Source: VRUE01 sp035693025 (GTDB taxonomy: Bacteria > Actinomycetota > Thermoleophilia > Solirubrobacterales > 70-9). Taken from it: DNA of 64,000 nt. The position numbers and the translations under genes were made by a program. Positions within the stretch are counted from its first letter, which is position 1, and every line of letters starts with the position of its first letter. The stretch covers positions 37,271-101,270 of the forward strand of contig DASSHI010000026.1 of assembly GCA_035693025.1 (NCBI GenBank), read 5' to 3'. This document shows positions 1-10,527 of this stretch, piece after piece. A model generated the notes under the pieces. It worked only from the letters and a program-made list of their open reading frames with translations. It was not told where the DNA came from and did no database searches.

Positions 1-806
1 GCGGCGAAGACGGTGCGATCGAGGGCCAGCTTGCGGTCGGCCACCAGGGCCGTCGACGCCGGCCCGGTACCGGGATGGGTCGGCACCGCGGGCACGCTCG
101 GGGCGCGAGTGAGGCGCCCCCCGACCGGTGCGGGCAGGCGGATGCCCAACGGCGCCTGCGCCGCGGGCAGCCTGGCATGGGCGCCTGGCGACGCGCCGAG
201 CAGGCAGTCCAGCAGCGCCGCGAGGTCGATCGAGCGCCCCGGCACGCGGTGCACCTCGGCGGACGTGTAGCCACCCTCCCCTTCGAAGCGCAGCTCGCCT
301 GAAAAGACACCGAGATCGGCGAGCCTCGGGCCGCCCCGTCTGCGACACCCCGCCCTGTGGCCCGCGTGGACCTCGCGCCCGGAGGGCCGGAAGCGAACCG
401 AGATCCGACCGCGGTCGCCGAACGAGGCCGAGATCGAGGTCGGCGTGACCCTGCCATGGGCGAAGTAGGTGCTGGTACGCGAGCGCTCCCTGATCTTGCC
501 TCGACCGCCACTGGTGCGGCCCCCCTGCAGCTGCGACCGGCTGACGCTGAGGGCGACCGTCTGGCCGAAGGCGACGACCGAGATCGTGTAGCCGTCGCTG
601 TTGCGGAAGCGCAGTTCCGAGAGGGCGCGGTCACCGCTCGCCAGAGGGCTCGTGCCTTCCTGGCCCATCAGCGCCAGCTCCGCGTTCAGTCGCTGCACAC
701 CCGCCAGCAGCCGCAGCGACGAGGGCGTGGAGGCCGTCGCCGGCGCCGCAGTGAGCAAGGTAGCGGCGGCGGCAAGCAAGCAGGCGATCGTGCGACGGAC
801 GCTCAT
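1..806 (-). CDS. Secreted hypothetical protein, 3' end beyond window
   Basis: Open frame on the minus strand from ATG at 806 running off the left edge of the window (268 codons visible, no stop). The first 25 residues form a clear signal peptide: basic start MSVRR, hydrophobic core, AxA cleavage site at PATA. The mature part is rich in Arg, Ser and Gly and has beta-strand-like segments (LRFRNSDGYTISVVAFGQ) followed by a Pro/Ala-rich stretch. I recognise no domain. The ATG overlaps the TGA of the upstream protease gene in an ATGA junction, so the two are almost certainly co-translated. The protein may be a substrate, inhibitor or partner of that protease; this is inference from position only. 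Confidence 0.7.
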   Translation of the reverse strand, partial: MSVRRTIACLLAAAATLLTAAPATASTPSSLRLLAGVQRLNAELALMGQEGTSPLASGDRALSELRFRNSDGYTISVVAFGQTVALSVSRSQLQGGRTSGGRGKIRERSRTSTYFAHGRVTPTSISASFGDRGRISVRFRPSGREVHAGHRAGCRRRGGPRLADLGVFSGELRFEGEGGYTSAEVHRVPGRSIDLAALLDCLLGASPGAHARLPAAQAPLGIRLPAPVGGRLTRAPSVPAVPTHPGTGPASTALVADRKLALDRTVFA

Positions 807-1786
807 CGCACTCTCGATGCCTGTCGGTACAGCGCTTTCACGGCACCGCCGAAGTAAGCGCCGAAGTCGGTCTTGCGATCGTCGCCGTAGCCGTAGTTGG
901 TGACCCCGTTGAGCACGTTGCCATGAATCGTCCAGCCTCCTCCCGAGGCGCCGCCGGTGACGTCGCAGGAGATCGCCAGGTTGAGCGGCCCAGGCCAGAG
1001 GAAGGACGCGAGGTCGTGGCCGAGGAAGGGAGTGCCGGCACAGAGCCGCTGGGTGGCGCCGTCGAACGGTGCTTCCACCGGGTAGCCGTGCACGTCGAAC
1101 ACCTGGCCCGGAGGCAGGCCGAAGGCGATCCCGTCTGCACCGACCGCATCGGCGAGGAGCTGGCCGCGTTCGTTGCGCGAGACCACCGCGGCGCCGACGT
1201 CGGCGTTCTCGCTGCCGCCTTCGATCCAGGGCCGGGTGGCACCGAGCCATTTGGCGACGAAGACCCCGAACGGGCGTATCCCGTCGTGGTAGCCCGGCAC
1301 GAAGACCCAGTCGTGGTTGAACCAGTGGCCCGCGCCGCCCTCGTTGACGCAGTGGCCGGCGGTGACGACGACGCTGCGGTTCGGTGCGCTGACCGAGGTG
1401 CCCGAGCAGCGCCCCAGGCCCAGCCCGTGCGGCAGGACGATGAAGATGACGCCGTTCTGCCGGAAGCCCGGCGCGGTGGGGTCTGCGACCCGGGCGAATT
1501 CGGACCGGGCCTCGGCCGCGACTTCGACGCCGCGCCCTTCCCCATCGCCCGAGCGGGTCGAGGAGACCCCGGCCAACCCGCCTGCCTGCGGCGGCGCCAT
1601 GTCGATAGGCCTCGCCCGGCGCATGCGCGCCGGCGTCCAGAAGCGCAGCGCCTTGCGCGCAGACGCATCCGCGGAGGACCTCGTCCAGGTTGTGGCCGTG
1701 GCAGATGCCGGGCCGGCGCCGAGCAGGACGGCGTAGAGGACGAGCGCGGCGACGGCCAGTCGGGGGGGTCGGAGTCGAGCGCTCAT
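803..1786 (-). CDS. Secreted trypsin-like (S1/V8-type) serine protease
   Basis: A 327-aa exported protein. The signal peptide (MSARLRPPRLAVAALVLYAV, ending ASA) is followed by a linker of about 80 residues and a chymotrypsin-fold domain. The catalytic triad is readable: His in VVTAGHCVN, Asp in ENADVGAAVV, Ser in CDVTGGASGGGW. The Ser motif resembles Glu-specific V8-type and related bacterial S1 enzymes rather than the classic GDSGGP. The ATG at 1786 was chosen because it starts the signal peptide; upstream in-frame codons belong to ccmF read in another frame. It lies 13 bases after ccmF and overlaps the next secreted gene by ATGA. Substrate unknown. Confidence 0.85.
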   Translation of the reverse strand: MSARLRPPRLAVAALVLYAVLLGAGPASATATTWTRSSADASARKALRFWTPARMRRARPIDMAPPQAGGLAGVSSTRSGDGEGRGVEVAAEARSEFARVADPTAPGFRQNGVIFIVLPHGLGLGRCSGTSVSAPNRSVVVTAGHCVNEGGAGHWFNHDWVFVPGYHDGIRPFGVFVAKWLGATRPWIEGGSENADVGAAVVSRNERGQLLADAVGADGIAFGLPPGQVFDVHGYPVEAPFDGATQRLCAGTPFLGHDLASFLWPGPLNLAISCDVTGGASGGGWTIHGNVLNGVTNYGYGDDRKTDFGAYFGGAVKALYRQASRVR

Positions 1787-1799
1787 CGGCGTCCGCGCG

Positions 1800-4213
<2,414 letters not shown>

Positions 4214-4217
<4 letters not shown>

Positions 4218-4618
4218 TCGCCCGAGCTACCGGTGGTGAACTTCGAGGGACACTTGGTGACGAGGGTGTCGCGTTCGCCGACGAAGACGCCGTTGCGGAC
4301 GGTGCCGCTGAGGACGATCTCGCGACCGCCGCGGAAGGGATCGGGGATCGTGCCGGTGTAGGTGACGGGCAGGCTCCGGCTCGCGTCTTCGCGGTCGGCG
4401 ACCCGGAAGCTGATCCCCTCGCCGTGATGGCGGACCGAGCGCTTGACGACGCGACCGGTCAACTCGTAGCTGCCGCCGGAGCTGACTCCGAGCAGCTGCG
4501 AGGGTTCCTTGGCTTCCGAGGAAGCGCTGAAAGACGTGTAGACGAGCGCGCCCGCGAGCAGCACGGCGACGCCGAGCGCAACTACGAGTCGGATCTTTCG
4601 CTTGCGGCTTGGATCCAC
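4214..4618 (-). CDS. ccmE: Haem chaperone CcmE, Cys-type (CPSKF)
   Basis: A 134-aa protein: basic start VDPSRKRK, one membrane anchor (IRLVVALGVAVLLAGALVY) and an OB-fold periplasmic domain (GSYELTGRVVK, LPVTYTGTIPDPFRGGREIVL). GTG at 4618 is preferred over ATG 4678 because the latter would extend into the divergent SDR gene and adds a non-conserved leader. CcmE normally binds haem through His in an HxxxY motif. Here the matching place reads TLVTKCPSKF: Cys replaces His and Phe replaces Tyr. Cys-type CcmE (CxxxY) is known from system I* of archaea and some Deltaproteobacteria. Function in haem transfer to CcmF is from family and the ATGA coupling to ccmF. Confidence 0.88.
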
Positions 4619-4665
4619 GGCCGATGGATTATCGCAAGACGCCACTCCGTGGAAGAATCGGGGCG

Positions 4666-5379
4666 ATGGCGGCCTCATCCGACGACCCGGTTCTGCTGAT
4701 CACGGGCGCGAGCAGCGGCATCGGCGCGGCGACCGCGCGGGCCGCGGCTACGACCCACCGAATGGTGCTGGCAGCCCGCCGCCTGGAGCCCCTGCAAGCC
4801 CTCGTCGACGAGCTCGGCGGGGCCGAGCGGGCGCTTGCGGTGCGCTGCGACGTGACCGAGTGGGACCAGGTCGAGGCGATGGCAGCGGCGGCCCTCGATT
4901 CCTTTGGCCGCATCGACGCCGTCTTCGCCAACGCCGGCTTCGGCGCCACGCGCGGCTTTCTCGAGGAGTCGCCCGAGCACTGGCGCTCGATGGTGCTGAC
5001 CAACGTCTACGGCGTCGCCTTGACGATCCGCGCCACCCTCCCCCACCTGCTCGAGCGCGGCGACGGCCACTTCGTCGTCACCAGCTCGGTCGCGGGCCGA
5101 CAAGTGCTGCCCGGCTCGCTCTACTCGGCGACCAAGTGGGCGGTGACGGCAATCGGGGAGGCGCTGCGGGCCGAGCTGCGCCAGATGCATAAGAACGACG
5201 GGATCAAGGTGACCCTGATCGAGCCGGGCATGGTCGATACCCCGTTCTTCGACAACCGGCCCGGCAACTCGGCGTTGCAGGACGACGACATCGCCCGGGC
5301 CGTGATCTACGCCCTCGAGCAGCCGGGCAACGTCGACGTCAACGAGATCCTGATTCGGCCGACCGGCCGGCCTGCCTAG
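4666..5379 (+). CDS. Short-chain dehydrogenase/reductase (SDR)
   Basis: A 237-aa classical SDR oxidoreductase. Seen: TGASSGIG cofactor loop near residue 13, FANAGFG (NAG motif) near residue 87, catalytic Ser in VTSSVAG and the YSATK active-site pair near residue 155, then the conserved IEPGMVDTPF segment. ATG 4666 is used because the Rossmann fold starts ten residues later; an in-frame ATG at 4609 would overlap the ccmE start region. The gene is divergent from ccmE and convergent with the GT2 gene, 13 bases away. Substrate and cofactor preference cannot be read; the Arg-rich loop after strand beta-2 (LAARRLEPLQ) would suit NADP(H). Confidence 0.9.
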   Translation: MAASSDDPVLLITGASSGIGAATARAAATTHRMVLAARRLEPLQALVDELGGAERALAVRCDVTEWDQVEAMAAAALDSFGRIDAVFANAGFGATRGFLEESPEHWRSMVLTNVYGVALTIRATLPHLLERGDGHFVVTSSVAGRQVLPGSLYSATKWAVTAIGEALRAELRQMHKNDGIKVTLIEPGMVDTPFFDNRPGNSALQDDDIARAVIYALEQPGNVDVNEILIRPTGRPA

Positions 5380-5392
5380 GCCGGGATCCCTC

Positions 5393-6415
5393 CTATCGAA
5401 GCAGGAGGCGCACGGCGCGCCAGTAGCTGCGCAGGAGAATGCGAGCTGGAACGGAGCGGGCGGCGGTGGGGATGAAGGGGGAGTCGAGGTCGGGGGTGAG
5501 CCAGGCGGCGAACTCGGCGGCGGTGACGGTGCGGGTGGCCTGAACCTGGCGACGCTCGCGCAAAAGGCGCGGCAACCAGCGGATCGCTTCCACGTGAGCG
5601 GCCAGCTTCTGGCGCCCCCAACCTCCCCGGACCGCAACCGCATACAGCGCAAGTTCGGTCGCAACCAGCGCCGGCGCCAAGAGAATCAGCAGCGACGTGG
5701 GGTAGGCGCGAAGCAGGAAGGCATGGCGGTTGCGCTCGAGCCAGCGCCACTTGTGCTCGCGGGCGCCGAACTCGTAGTCGTGGTCGACGACGGCGTCGGG
5801 TTCGATTCCGATCGCTGCGCCGCCGAGGCGCAGGCGCAGCGAGAGGTCGACGTCCTCGTGGTAGAGGAAGTAGTCGGCCGGAAAGCCCCCCACCTCCTCC
5901 CAGGCTCGACGCGGGATCGCCAGGCAGGCGCCGGAAAGAGCCGTGACCTCGCCGGGGGCCGGCGCCTCCGCCAGCGGGCGCCCGTGCCCCCCGGCCCAGA
6001 CGAGGCCGGTGAAGTGGACGGGGTTGCCGGCGGAGTTGATCGTCTCCCCCTCCCCCTCGGCGACCAGCGCCTGCCAGGCCGCCCAGCCGCGCCGGGCCAG
6101 CCAGGGCCGGCGAATCGCCTCCCCCCAACCGGGCCGCGGGGCCGCGTCGGGATTGAGGATGACGAGCAGCTCACGCCGGGCTTGCGCGGCTCCCGCGTTG
6201 CAGCCGGCGGCGAAGCCGAGATTGCCGCCACCGTGCACGATTCGCGCCGCCGGGGCGAGCTCCGCCACCGTCTCCGCGGTTCCGTCGCTGGAGTCGTTGT
6301 CGACGACGATCAGCTCGTCCCCCTCCTCCAGCTCGGGGAGCAGGGCAGGCAAAGTACGAGCCAGCTCCTCGCGGCTGTTCCAGGCGACGATCAGGACCGA
6401 AAGCGTCGGGCTCAC
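5393..6415 (-). CDS. Family 2 glycosyltransferase (rhamnosyltransferase-like)
   Basis: A 340-aa GT2 family enzyme. The GT-A fold is marked by LSVLIVAWNSREEL at the N-terminus, VVDNDSSDGT (nucleotide binding), GNLGFAAGCNAG, the DxD-equivalent ILNPDA near residue 90, and an acceptor/base motif FLYHEDVDLSLRLR near residue 190. This pattern is typical of WbbL-type rhamnosyl or similar sugar transferases acting on polysaccharide or lipid-linked acceptors at the cytoplasmic face. The C-terminal 100 residues contain hydrophobic, Arg-rich helices that may contact the membrane. It stands 19 bases downstream of the large repeat protein gene and could share its transcript. Donor and acceptor unknown. 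Confidence 0.88.
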   Translation of the reverse strand: MSPTLSVLIVAWNSREELARTLPALLPELEEGDELIVVDNDSSDGTAETVAELAPAARIVHGGGNLGFAAGCNAGAAQARRELLVILNPDAAPRPGWGEAIRRPWLARRGWAAWQALVAEGEGETINSAGNPVHFTGLVWAGGHGRPLAEAPAPGEVTALSGACLAIPRRAWEEVGGFPADYFLYHEDVDLSLRLRLGGAAIGIEPDAVVDHDYEFGAREHKWRWLERNRHAFLLRAYPTSLLILLAPALVATELALYAVAVRGGWGRQKLAAHVEAIRWLPRLLRERRQVQATRTVTAAEFAAWLTPDLDSPFIPTAARSVPARILLRSYWRAVRLLLR

Positions 6416-6434
6416 CGACGCCGCAGGCTATTCG

Positions 6435-9400
6435 TCAGTGCTGCTTGTGGCTGCGGTGGTGGCCGGCCCGGTGCTTGCGGCAGGGCGCCCGCAGCCGCGG
6501 CCGCAGGTTGAGCTTCTTGCCGTTCTGGGCCTTGAAGCGGACCATCACGCGCTGACCCTTGCGCTTCTTCTTGCCCTTGTGGCCTTTGCCGTGACGCTGG
6601 GCGCTGCTCATTACGCGCTTGCCGTCACCGCTGCCCTTCTTGTGGACGCGCTTGCGCGGACACTGGTTGCGCGAGTTGACCAGCAGGCCTTTCCTACCGC
6701 CGCGCAGGATGAAGATCAGCTTGGAGACCGGCACGTCGGGCGTCGTATCGAAGGTGTTGCGGATGCGCCCGTGGACGCTGTCGGTGCGGCTGTCGAGTTC
6801 GATGTCGACCTGACCGTGCAGGGCGGCGACCAGGTCGGGCAGCGTGTTGTCGGACGAGCGCAGGTAGACCGGGCCTTCGAGCGGCTTTTCGAGCAGCGGC
6901 GAGAAGGCGCGCGCATGACCGTAGATCGATTTCTTCGGGCAGTTGTGAGCGGCGTACTGAACCCGGGTGCATACCTTCGAGAGGTTGGCCTGGTCGAGGA
7001 TCAGCGAAGGGGGCAGGATCGTCGCCGCGCGGGCGAAGTTGGCGTCGCCGGCATGGGGCAGCAGCACCACGCGCAGTTTCGGGTTCTTGGCCCGACGCGT
7101 CGCACCGAAGAGGCGGAAGAAGATCTTCGGCTTGAAGCCGAGCTTCTCGCAACCGCTGGTGGAAAACGCGGCTGAGGCCGGTGCGCGCGAGAAGACGGCG
7201 GGGTCGTTCGGGTTGGCGCCGCCGCCGAACAGCCAGCCGCCGAAGCCGCCCGGCGAGCAGCTGGTCGGGTTGAGCGAGAATTCGTGGCGGTCGAGCTTGA
7301 CCGCGACCGAGCGGATGTCGAGCGTCGCGCCCCCGTAGACGTGCGGGATCGAGTCCGACTGCGCCTGCACCTGCGCGGTGCGCGGGTCGACGTGCAGCGC
7401 CACCCGCACCACGACCGTGCCGAGGTCGAACGGCCCGGCCGTGGCCGGCGTGACCACCGCCAGGGAGAGCGGCGCGCCCTCGTAGGGGCCTGCGAGGAAG
7501 ACCTTGCCCTGGATGTGAATCGGCGCCGGGCCGCTGCCGGCGGCGACTTCGGCCTGGCCGATCAGACTGGCGTCCGGGCAGCTCGAGTGAGCCGCCTCGT
7601 CGCTGCCGCTGACGTTCGCCGCGGCCGCCAGCGCCGCGTCGGGGCAGTATTGGACGCCCTTCAGCTTCGCGCTCAGCCCCGGCGGCAGGGTCACGTCGAC
7701 GCCTTTGAGCTCCTGGTTGCCGTCGGAGCGGCCGATGTCCATGTGCAGCGGGCTGTAAGCGCCGGCCTGGTCCTTCGCGGTGCCCGCCCCGAAGCTCGGC
7801 GCGAAGGGACGATCGGCCAGCGTCTTCGCGCAGGCGCCGCCGCCGGGGGCGGCGGTCAACGTGAAATCGCCGGACGGAGTCGCCGCGGGGTTGCCACTCC
7901 AGGGGGTCATCGCCGTCGTCGTCTTGTTCGGCCCGCAGGCCCCCGGGCTGGTGAGCACCGCGTGCTCGCCGTCGTTGAAATCGAGCACGAACGAGCTGAA
8001 GGGAACCTGCGGTAGGCCCTTGGGGATCTTCGTGCCGCCGATGCCTTCGACTTCGCGGCCTTCGAAGGTGGTCGTCAGCTGACCCGTAACCGGGTCGGCG
8101 CTCACCTTGCCTTCGAGCCGCACGAAGATTCCGTATCGCTGCGACAGCGCTTCGACGAAGATCCTGTACTCCTGGCCTGACGTCGGGTCACGGCTGAGCT
8201 GCTGGCCGACGTAGACGGAGCCGGTGAGCGAGCCGTCGGGAAGCGGCGGCGTGTCGATCGAGACGCTGCCGATCCTCGATCCCGCCGGGCAGCCGTTCGA
8301 TTCGTTGTGCGTGCGGAGGCCGAACTCGGCATTCGTGCAGGTCTGCAGCCCGCCGCTGGCGGCCGACGGGTTGAGCCCCATGCCGGAGGGCAGGGTCACC
8401 TTCGCTTCGCGCACGTAGGACTGCGCCTGCTTGGTTTTTTCCTGTGCGATTTCCGCGCCGGTCGGCGGTTCGAACGGCACGTCGACGGCCACCGACGGCC
8501 CGCTCGGGGAATCGGTCTGCGCGGTGTTGGGGTCTACGTCGATCGAGGGATCGAAGGGGATCGAGCCGCATTCCTTCGGTTCGGTGTTCGGTGGGATGCG
8601 GGACTCGAAGAAGGTCGAGCCCTCAGGGAAGGTCGGGTTCGGTTCCGCGTAGGAGTCGGCGCGCAGCCAGGTCGAGTAGAGATGCACGAAGGGAGACGAC
8701 GGGACGGCCGGGCCGAGGCAGGTGCTCGGCGTGGTGATGAAGGTGCCGTTGCCGGAGCGGCCGTTGAAGACCAGGCGGTTTTTCAGGATCAGGCCGTGTT
8801 CTCCCGTCAGCAGGCCGAGAAATTCGCCAAGCGCTTCCGGAAGGGCTGCCGGCACTTCGATCGTGAATCCCTCGTGGAAGTCGCCGTCCCAGGCGACGTT
8901 CGCCTTCAGGTAGATGAAGTTGCCGACCAGTTCGAAACCGAAGCGCGCCGGCTCGCCGACGGGCGGGTCGATGTTGTAGACCGTCGGTTCGATTGGCGGC
9001 GATTCGATTCCCAACGGGGGTACGGATGCGGTGACCTCGCTTTTGCCGACGGCGGAACCCGCCGGGCAGCTGGACGGGCTCGATTCAAACGTGGCCTGCT
9101 CGCACTGCGGCGTCGCCTGTGGGTTCACGCTCAGCCCAACCGGGAGGTCGACCCGCACGGTCTTCAGTTCGCCGACCGGGGTTTTCCCGGGCGGTTCGTT
9201 CTTGACGATGATCTGGGTAAAGCCCCACTGCGGATGCCCGGCTGCCTGTTCGAAGAACTGATTGGGCGTCGCGACCGAGCAGAAGTTGGTGCTCGTCGGC
9301 GGTTCCGCCGTGCAGGTGCCCGCCTGCCAGCCGCTGTCGACCTGGGGGTTTTCGGGATCCGATGGCGCAACGATGTCGCCCGTGTCGGCAAGCGCCATCG

Positions 9401-9473
9401 GCGCACCGACGGCGAGTCCCGCCGCCAGGACCCCAACGACGAATACGAAGCGAAGCCGCGCTCCCCAACCCAT
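6435..9473 (-). CDS. Large exported protein with four CPxxSxIG-type repeats
   Basis: A 1012-aa protein with an N-terminal signal peptide (GARLRFVFVVGVLAAGLAVG, ending ALA). ATG 9473 is chosen over ATGs at 9515, 9506 and 9494 because a strong AGGAGG ribosome site lies just before it. Four related segments can be read: LPVGLSVNPQ with CPAGSAVG (near residue 125), LPSGMGLNPSA with CPAGSRIG (near 390), LPPGLSAKLKG with CPDASLIG (near 620) and LPPSLILDQAN with CPKKSIYG (near 840). Each has an LPxxL strand, an upstream Cys and a CPxxSxxG turn, suggesting a disulfide-stabilised beta domain. The final 90 residues are extremely Lys/Arg/His-rich and end KHRAGHHRSHKQH. I know no assigned function; a wall-associated or DNA/polyanion-binding role is possible but unsupported. 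Confidence 0.8.
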   Translation of the reverse strand: MGWGARLRFVFVVGVLAAGLAVGAPMALADTGDIVAPSDPENPQVDSGWQAGTCTAEPPTSTNFCSVATPNQFFEQAAGHPQWGFTQIIVKNEPPGKTPVGELKTVRVDLPVGLSVNPQATPQCEQATFESSPSSCPAGSAVGKSEVTASVPPLGIESPPIEPTVYNIDPPVGEPARFGFELVGNFIYLKANVAWDGDFHEGFTIEVPAALPEALGEFLGLLTGEHGLILKNRLVFNGRSGNGTFITTPSTCLGPAVPSSPFVHLYSTWLRADSYAEPNPTFPEGSTFFESRIPPNTEPKECGSIPFDPSIDVDPNTAQTDSPSGPSVAVDVPFEPPTGAEIAQEKTKQAQSYVREAKVTLPSGMGLNPSAASGGLQTCTNAEFGLRTHNESNGCPAGSRIGSVSIDTPPLPDGSLTGSVYVGQQLSRDPTSGQEYRIFVEALSQRYGIFVRLEGKVSADPVTGQLTTTFEGREVEGIGGTKIPKGLPQVPFSSFVLDFNDGEHAVLTSPGACGPNKTTTAMTPWSGNPAATPSGDFTLTAAPGGGACAKTLADRPFAPSFGAGTAKDQAGAYSPLHMDIGRSDGNQELKGVDVTLPPGLSAKLKGVQYCPDAALAAAANVSGSDEAAHSSCPDASLIGQAEVAAGSGPAPIHIQGKVFLAGPYEGAPLSLAVVTPATAGPFDLGTVVVRVALHVDPRTAQVQAQSDSIPHVYGGATLDIRSVAVKLDRHEFSLNPTSCSPGGFGGWLFGGGANPNDPAVFSRAPASAAFSTSGCEKLGFKPKIFFRLFGATRRAKNPKLRVVLLPHAGDANFARAATILPPSLILDQANLSKVCTRVQYAAHNCPKKSIYGHARAFSPLLEKPLEGPVYLRSSDNTLPDLVAALHGQVDIELDSRTDSVHGRIRNTFDTTPDVPVSKLIFILRGGRKGLLVNSRNQCPRKRVHKKGSGDGKRVMSSAQRHGKGHKGKKKRKGQRVMVRFKAQNGKKLNLRPRLRAPCRKHRAGHHRSHKQH

Positions 9474-9574
9474 CTCGATCTCCTCCTCAGTCATTCGCCA
9501 ACCCATACTACCCAATTTTGATGATTTAGGCTATTATTTTTAGGTATTCCCTCGTCGACGAAAGTGAGGCAGCC
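9474..9574. promoter_or_regulatory. AT-rich divergent promoter region
   Basis: The gap between the large exported-protein gene (minus) and the HTH gene (plus) contains an AT-rich patch at about 9508-9550 (for example TTTTGATGATTTAGG and TATTATTTTTAGG) that stands out sharply from its GC-rich surroundings. It must hold the start signals of both genes. A TATTAT hexamer at 9532-9537 and TAGTAT on the minus strand are plausible -10 elements, but I cannot assign -35 boxes with confidence. The minus-strand ribosome site AGGAGG is at about 9480-9485. Confidence 0.45.
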
Positions 9575-9862
9575 GTGAATTGGGAACGCCTAGCTCGTGC
9601 CAATACCCACCCACTCCGCGTATCAATCCTCGAAGTGCTGGCCATCGATGGTGGGCGGATGCTCTCGCCCAAGGACCTCAGCCTCGAGCTGCAGGCGCCA
9701 CTGAGCACGGTCAACTACCACGTCACCGAGCTGCGTCGCTCCGACCTGGTCAAGGTCGTCGACGAACGGCAGGTCCGCGGCGCCATCGAGCACTTCTACC
9801 GCACGGTGGACAGCGCCGATAAAGCCCCGAAGGGGAGGGAGAGGCGCAAAGCAGCGCACTAG
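9575..9862 (+). CDS. Winged-helix HTH transcriptional regulator (ArsR-like)
   Basis: A 95-aa protein starting with GTG at 9575. The pattern HPLRVSILEVLAIDGGRML, SPKDLSLELQAPLSTVNYHV, TELRRSDLVKVVDE and GAIEHFYR is that of a single winged helix-turn-helix domain: helix 2-turn-recognition helix (LSTVNYHVTELRR) followed by the beta wing. No metal-binding cysteines are present, so it is not a typical metal sensor. It is divergently transcribed from the 1012-aa exported protein and shares its promoter region, so it may control that gene; this is inference. The C-terminus is short and basic (KGRERRKAAH). Confidence 0.8.
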   Translation: MNWERLARANTHPLRVSILEVLAIDGGRMLSPKDLSLELQAPLSTVNYHVTELRRSDLVKVVDERQVRGAIEHFYRTVDSADKAPKGRERRKAAH

Positions 9863-9876
9863 GAGGGCCTAGGAAA

Positions 9877-9948
9877 GCGGACGACGGGTCTCGAACCCGC
9901 GACCTCGAGCTTGGGAAGCTCGCGCTCTACCAGCTGAGCTACGTCCGC
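9877..9948 (-). tRNA. tRNA-Gly(CCC)
   Basis: A 72-nt cloverleaf on the minus strand. The acceptor stem GCGGACG pairs with CGTCCGC. The D arm is GCTC/GAGC. The anticodon stem CGAGC/GCTCG carries loop TTCCCAA, giving anticodon CCC. The T arm GCGGG-TTCGAGA-CCCGT has one G-T pair. CCA is not encoded. It lies between the HTH gene and ccmG. Confidence 0.96.
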
Positions 9949-10005
9949 GTCGCGGCTGATTCTACGGCCAGGCCGCAGCTTCGCGACGGCTAGTGTTCGC
10001 TGGCC

Positions 10006-10527
10006 ATGAGCGCCCGCGCCCTCCTCGCTTTTCTCGCCGTCTGCGCGGTCATCGGCCTGCTCGCGTTCGGCCTGCTGAACAAGGGCGAGGCGACGATCGC
10101 GATCGGCGACCCTGTCCCCGACAAGACGCTGCCCGTACTGGGTGGGACCGGCACGGGCTCGATCGCCGGCTATCGAGGCCGCTGGGTGCTGGTCAACCTC
10201 TGGGCCTCCTGGTGCATTCCCTGCCGACAGGAGGCACCGGTGCTGGACCGCTTCGCGCGCCGCTACCGCAAGCGCGATGTGACGGTGCTCGGCATCAACG
10301 TGCAGGACAACAGCGACGACGCGCTCACCTTCCTGCGCGAAAACGACGTCCGCTACCCGCAGCTGCGCTCGGTCGGGGACGACCGCAGCGCCGCCTTCGG
10401 CTCGACCGGGGTCCCGGAGAACTTCCTCGTCGATCCGCATGGCCGCTTGGCGTTGATCTGGCGCGGCCCCGTCGACGACGAGTTCCTGCAACGGCAGGTC
10501 GTGCCGATCGTCGAAGGACACCCATGA
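10006..10527 (+). CDS. ccmG: Thioredoxin-like apocytochrome c reductase CcmG/ResA type
   Basis: A 173-aa membrane-anchored thioredoxin-fold protein. Residues 5-25 form a signal anchor (LLAFLAVCAVIGLLAFGLL). The TlpA/DsbE-type fold starts at GDPVPDKTLPVL, with redox motif NLWASWCIPCRQEAP near residue 70 and the cis-Pro segment STGVPENFLVDPHG near residue 140. In Ccm systems CcmG keeps apocytochrome haem-binding cysteines or CcmH reduced outside the membrane. It is followed by ccmH with an ATGA overlap, which supports this role over a general TlpA-like one. Confidence 0.9.
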   Translation: MSARALLAFLAVCAVIGLLAFGLLNKGEATIAIGDPVPDKTLPVLGGTGTGSIAGYRGRWVLVNLWASWCIPCRQEAPVLDRFARRYRKRDVTVLGINVQDNSDDALTFLRENDVRYPQLRSVGDDRSAAFGSTGVPENFLVDPHGRLALIWRGPVDDEFLQRQVVPIVEGHP

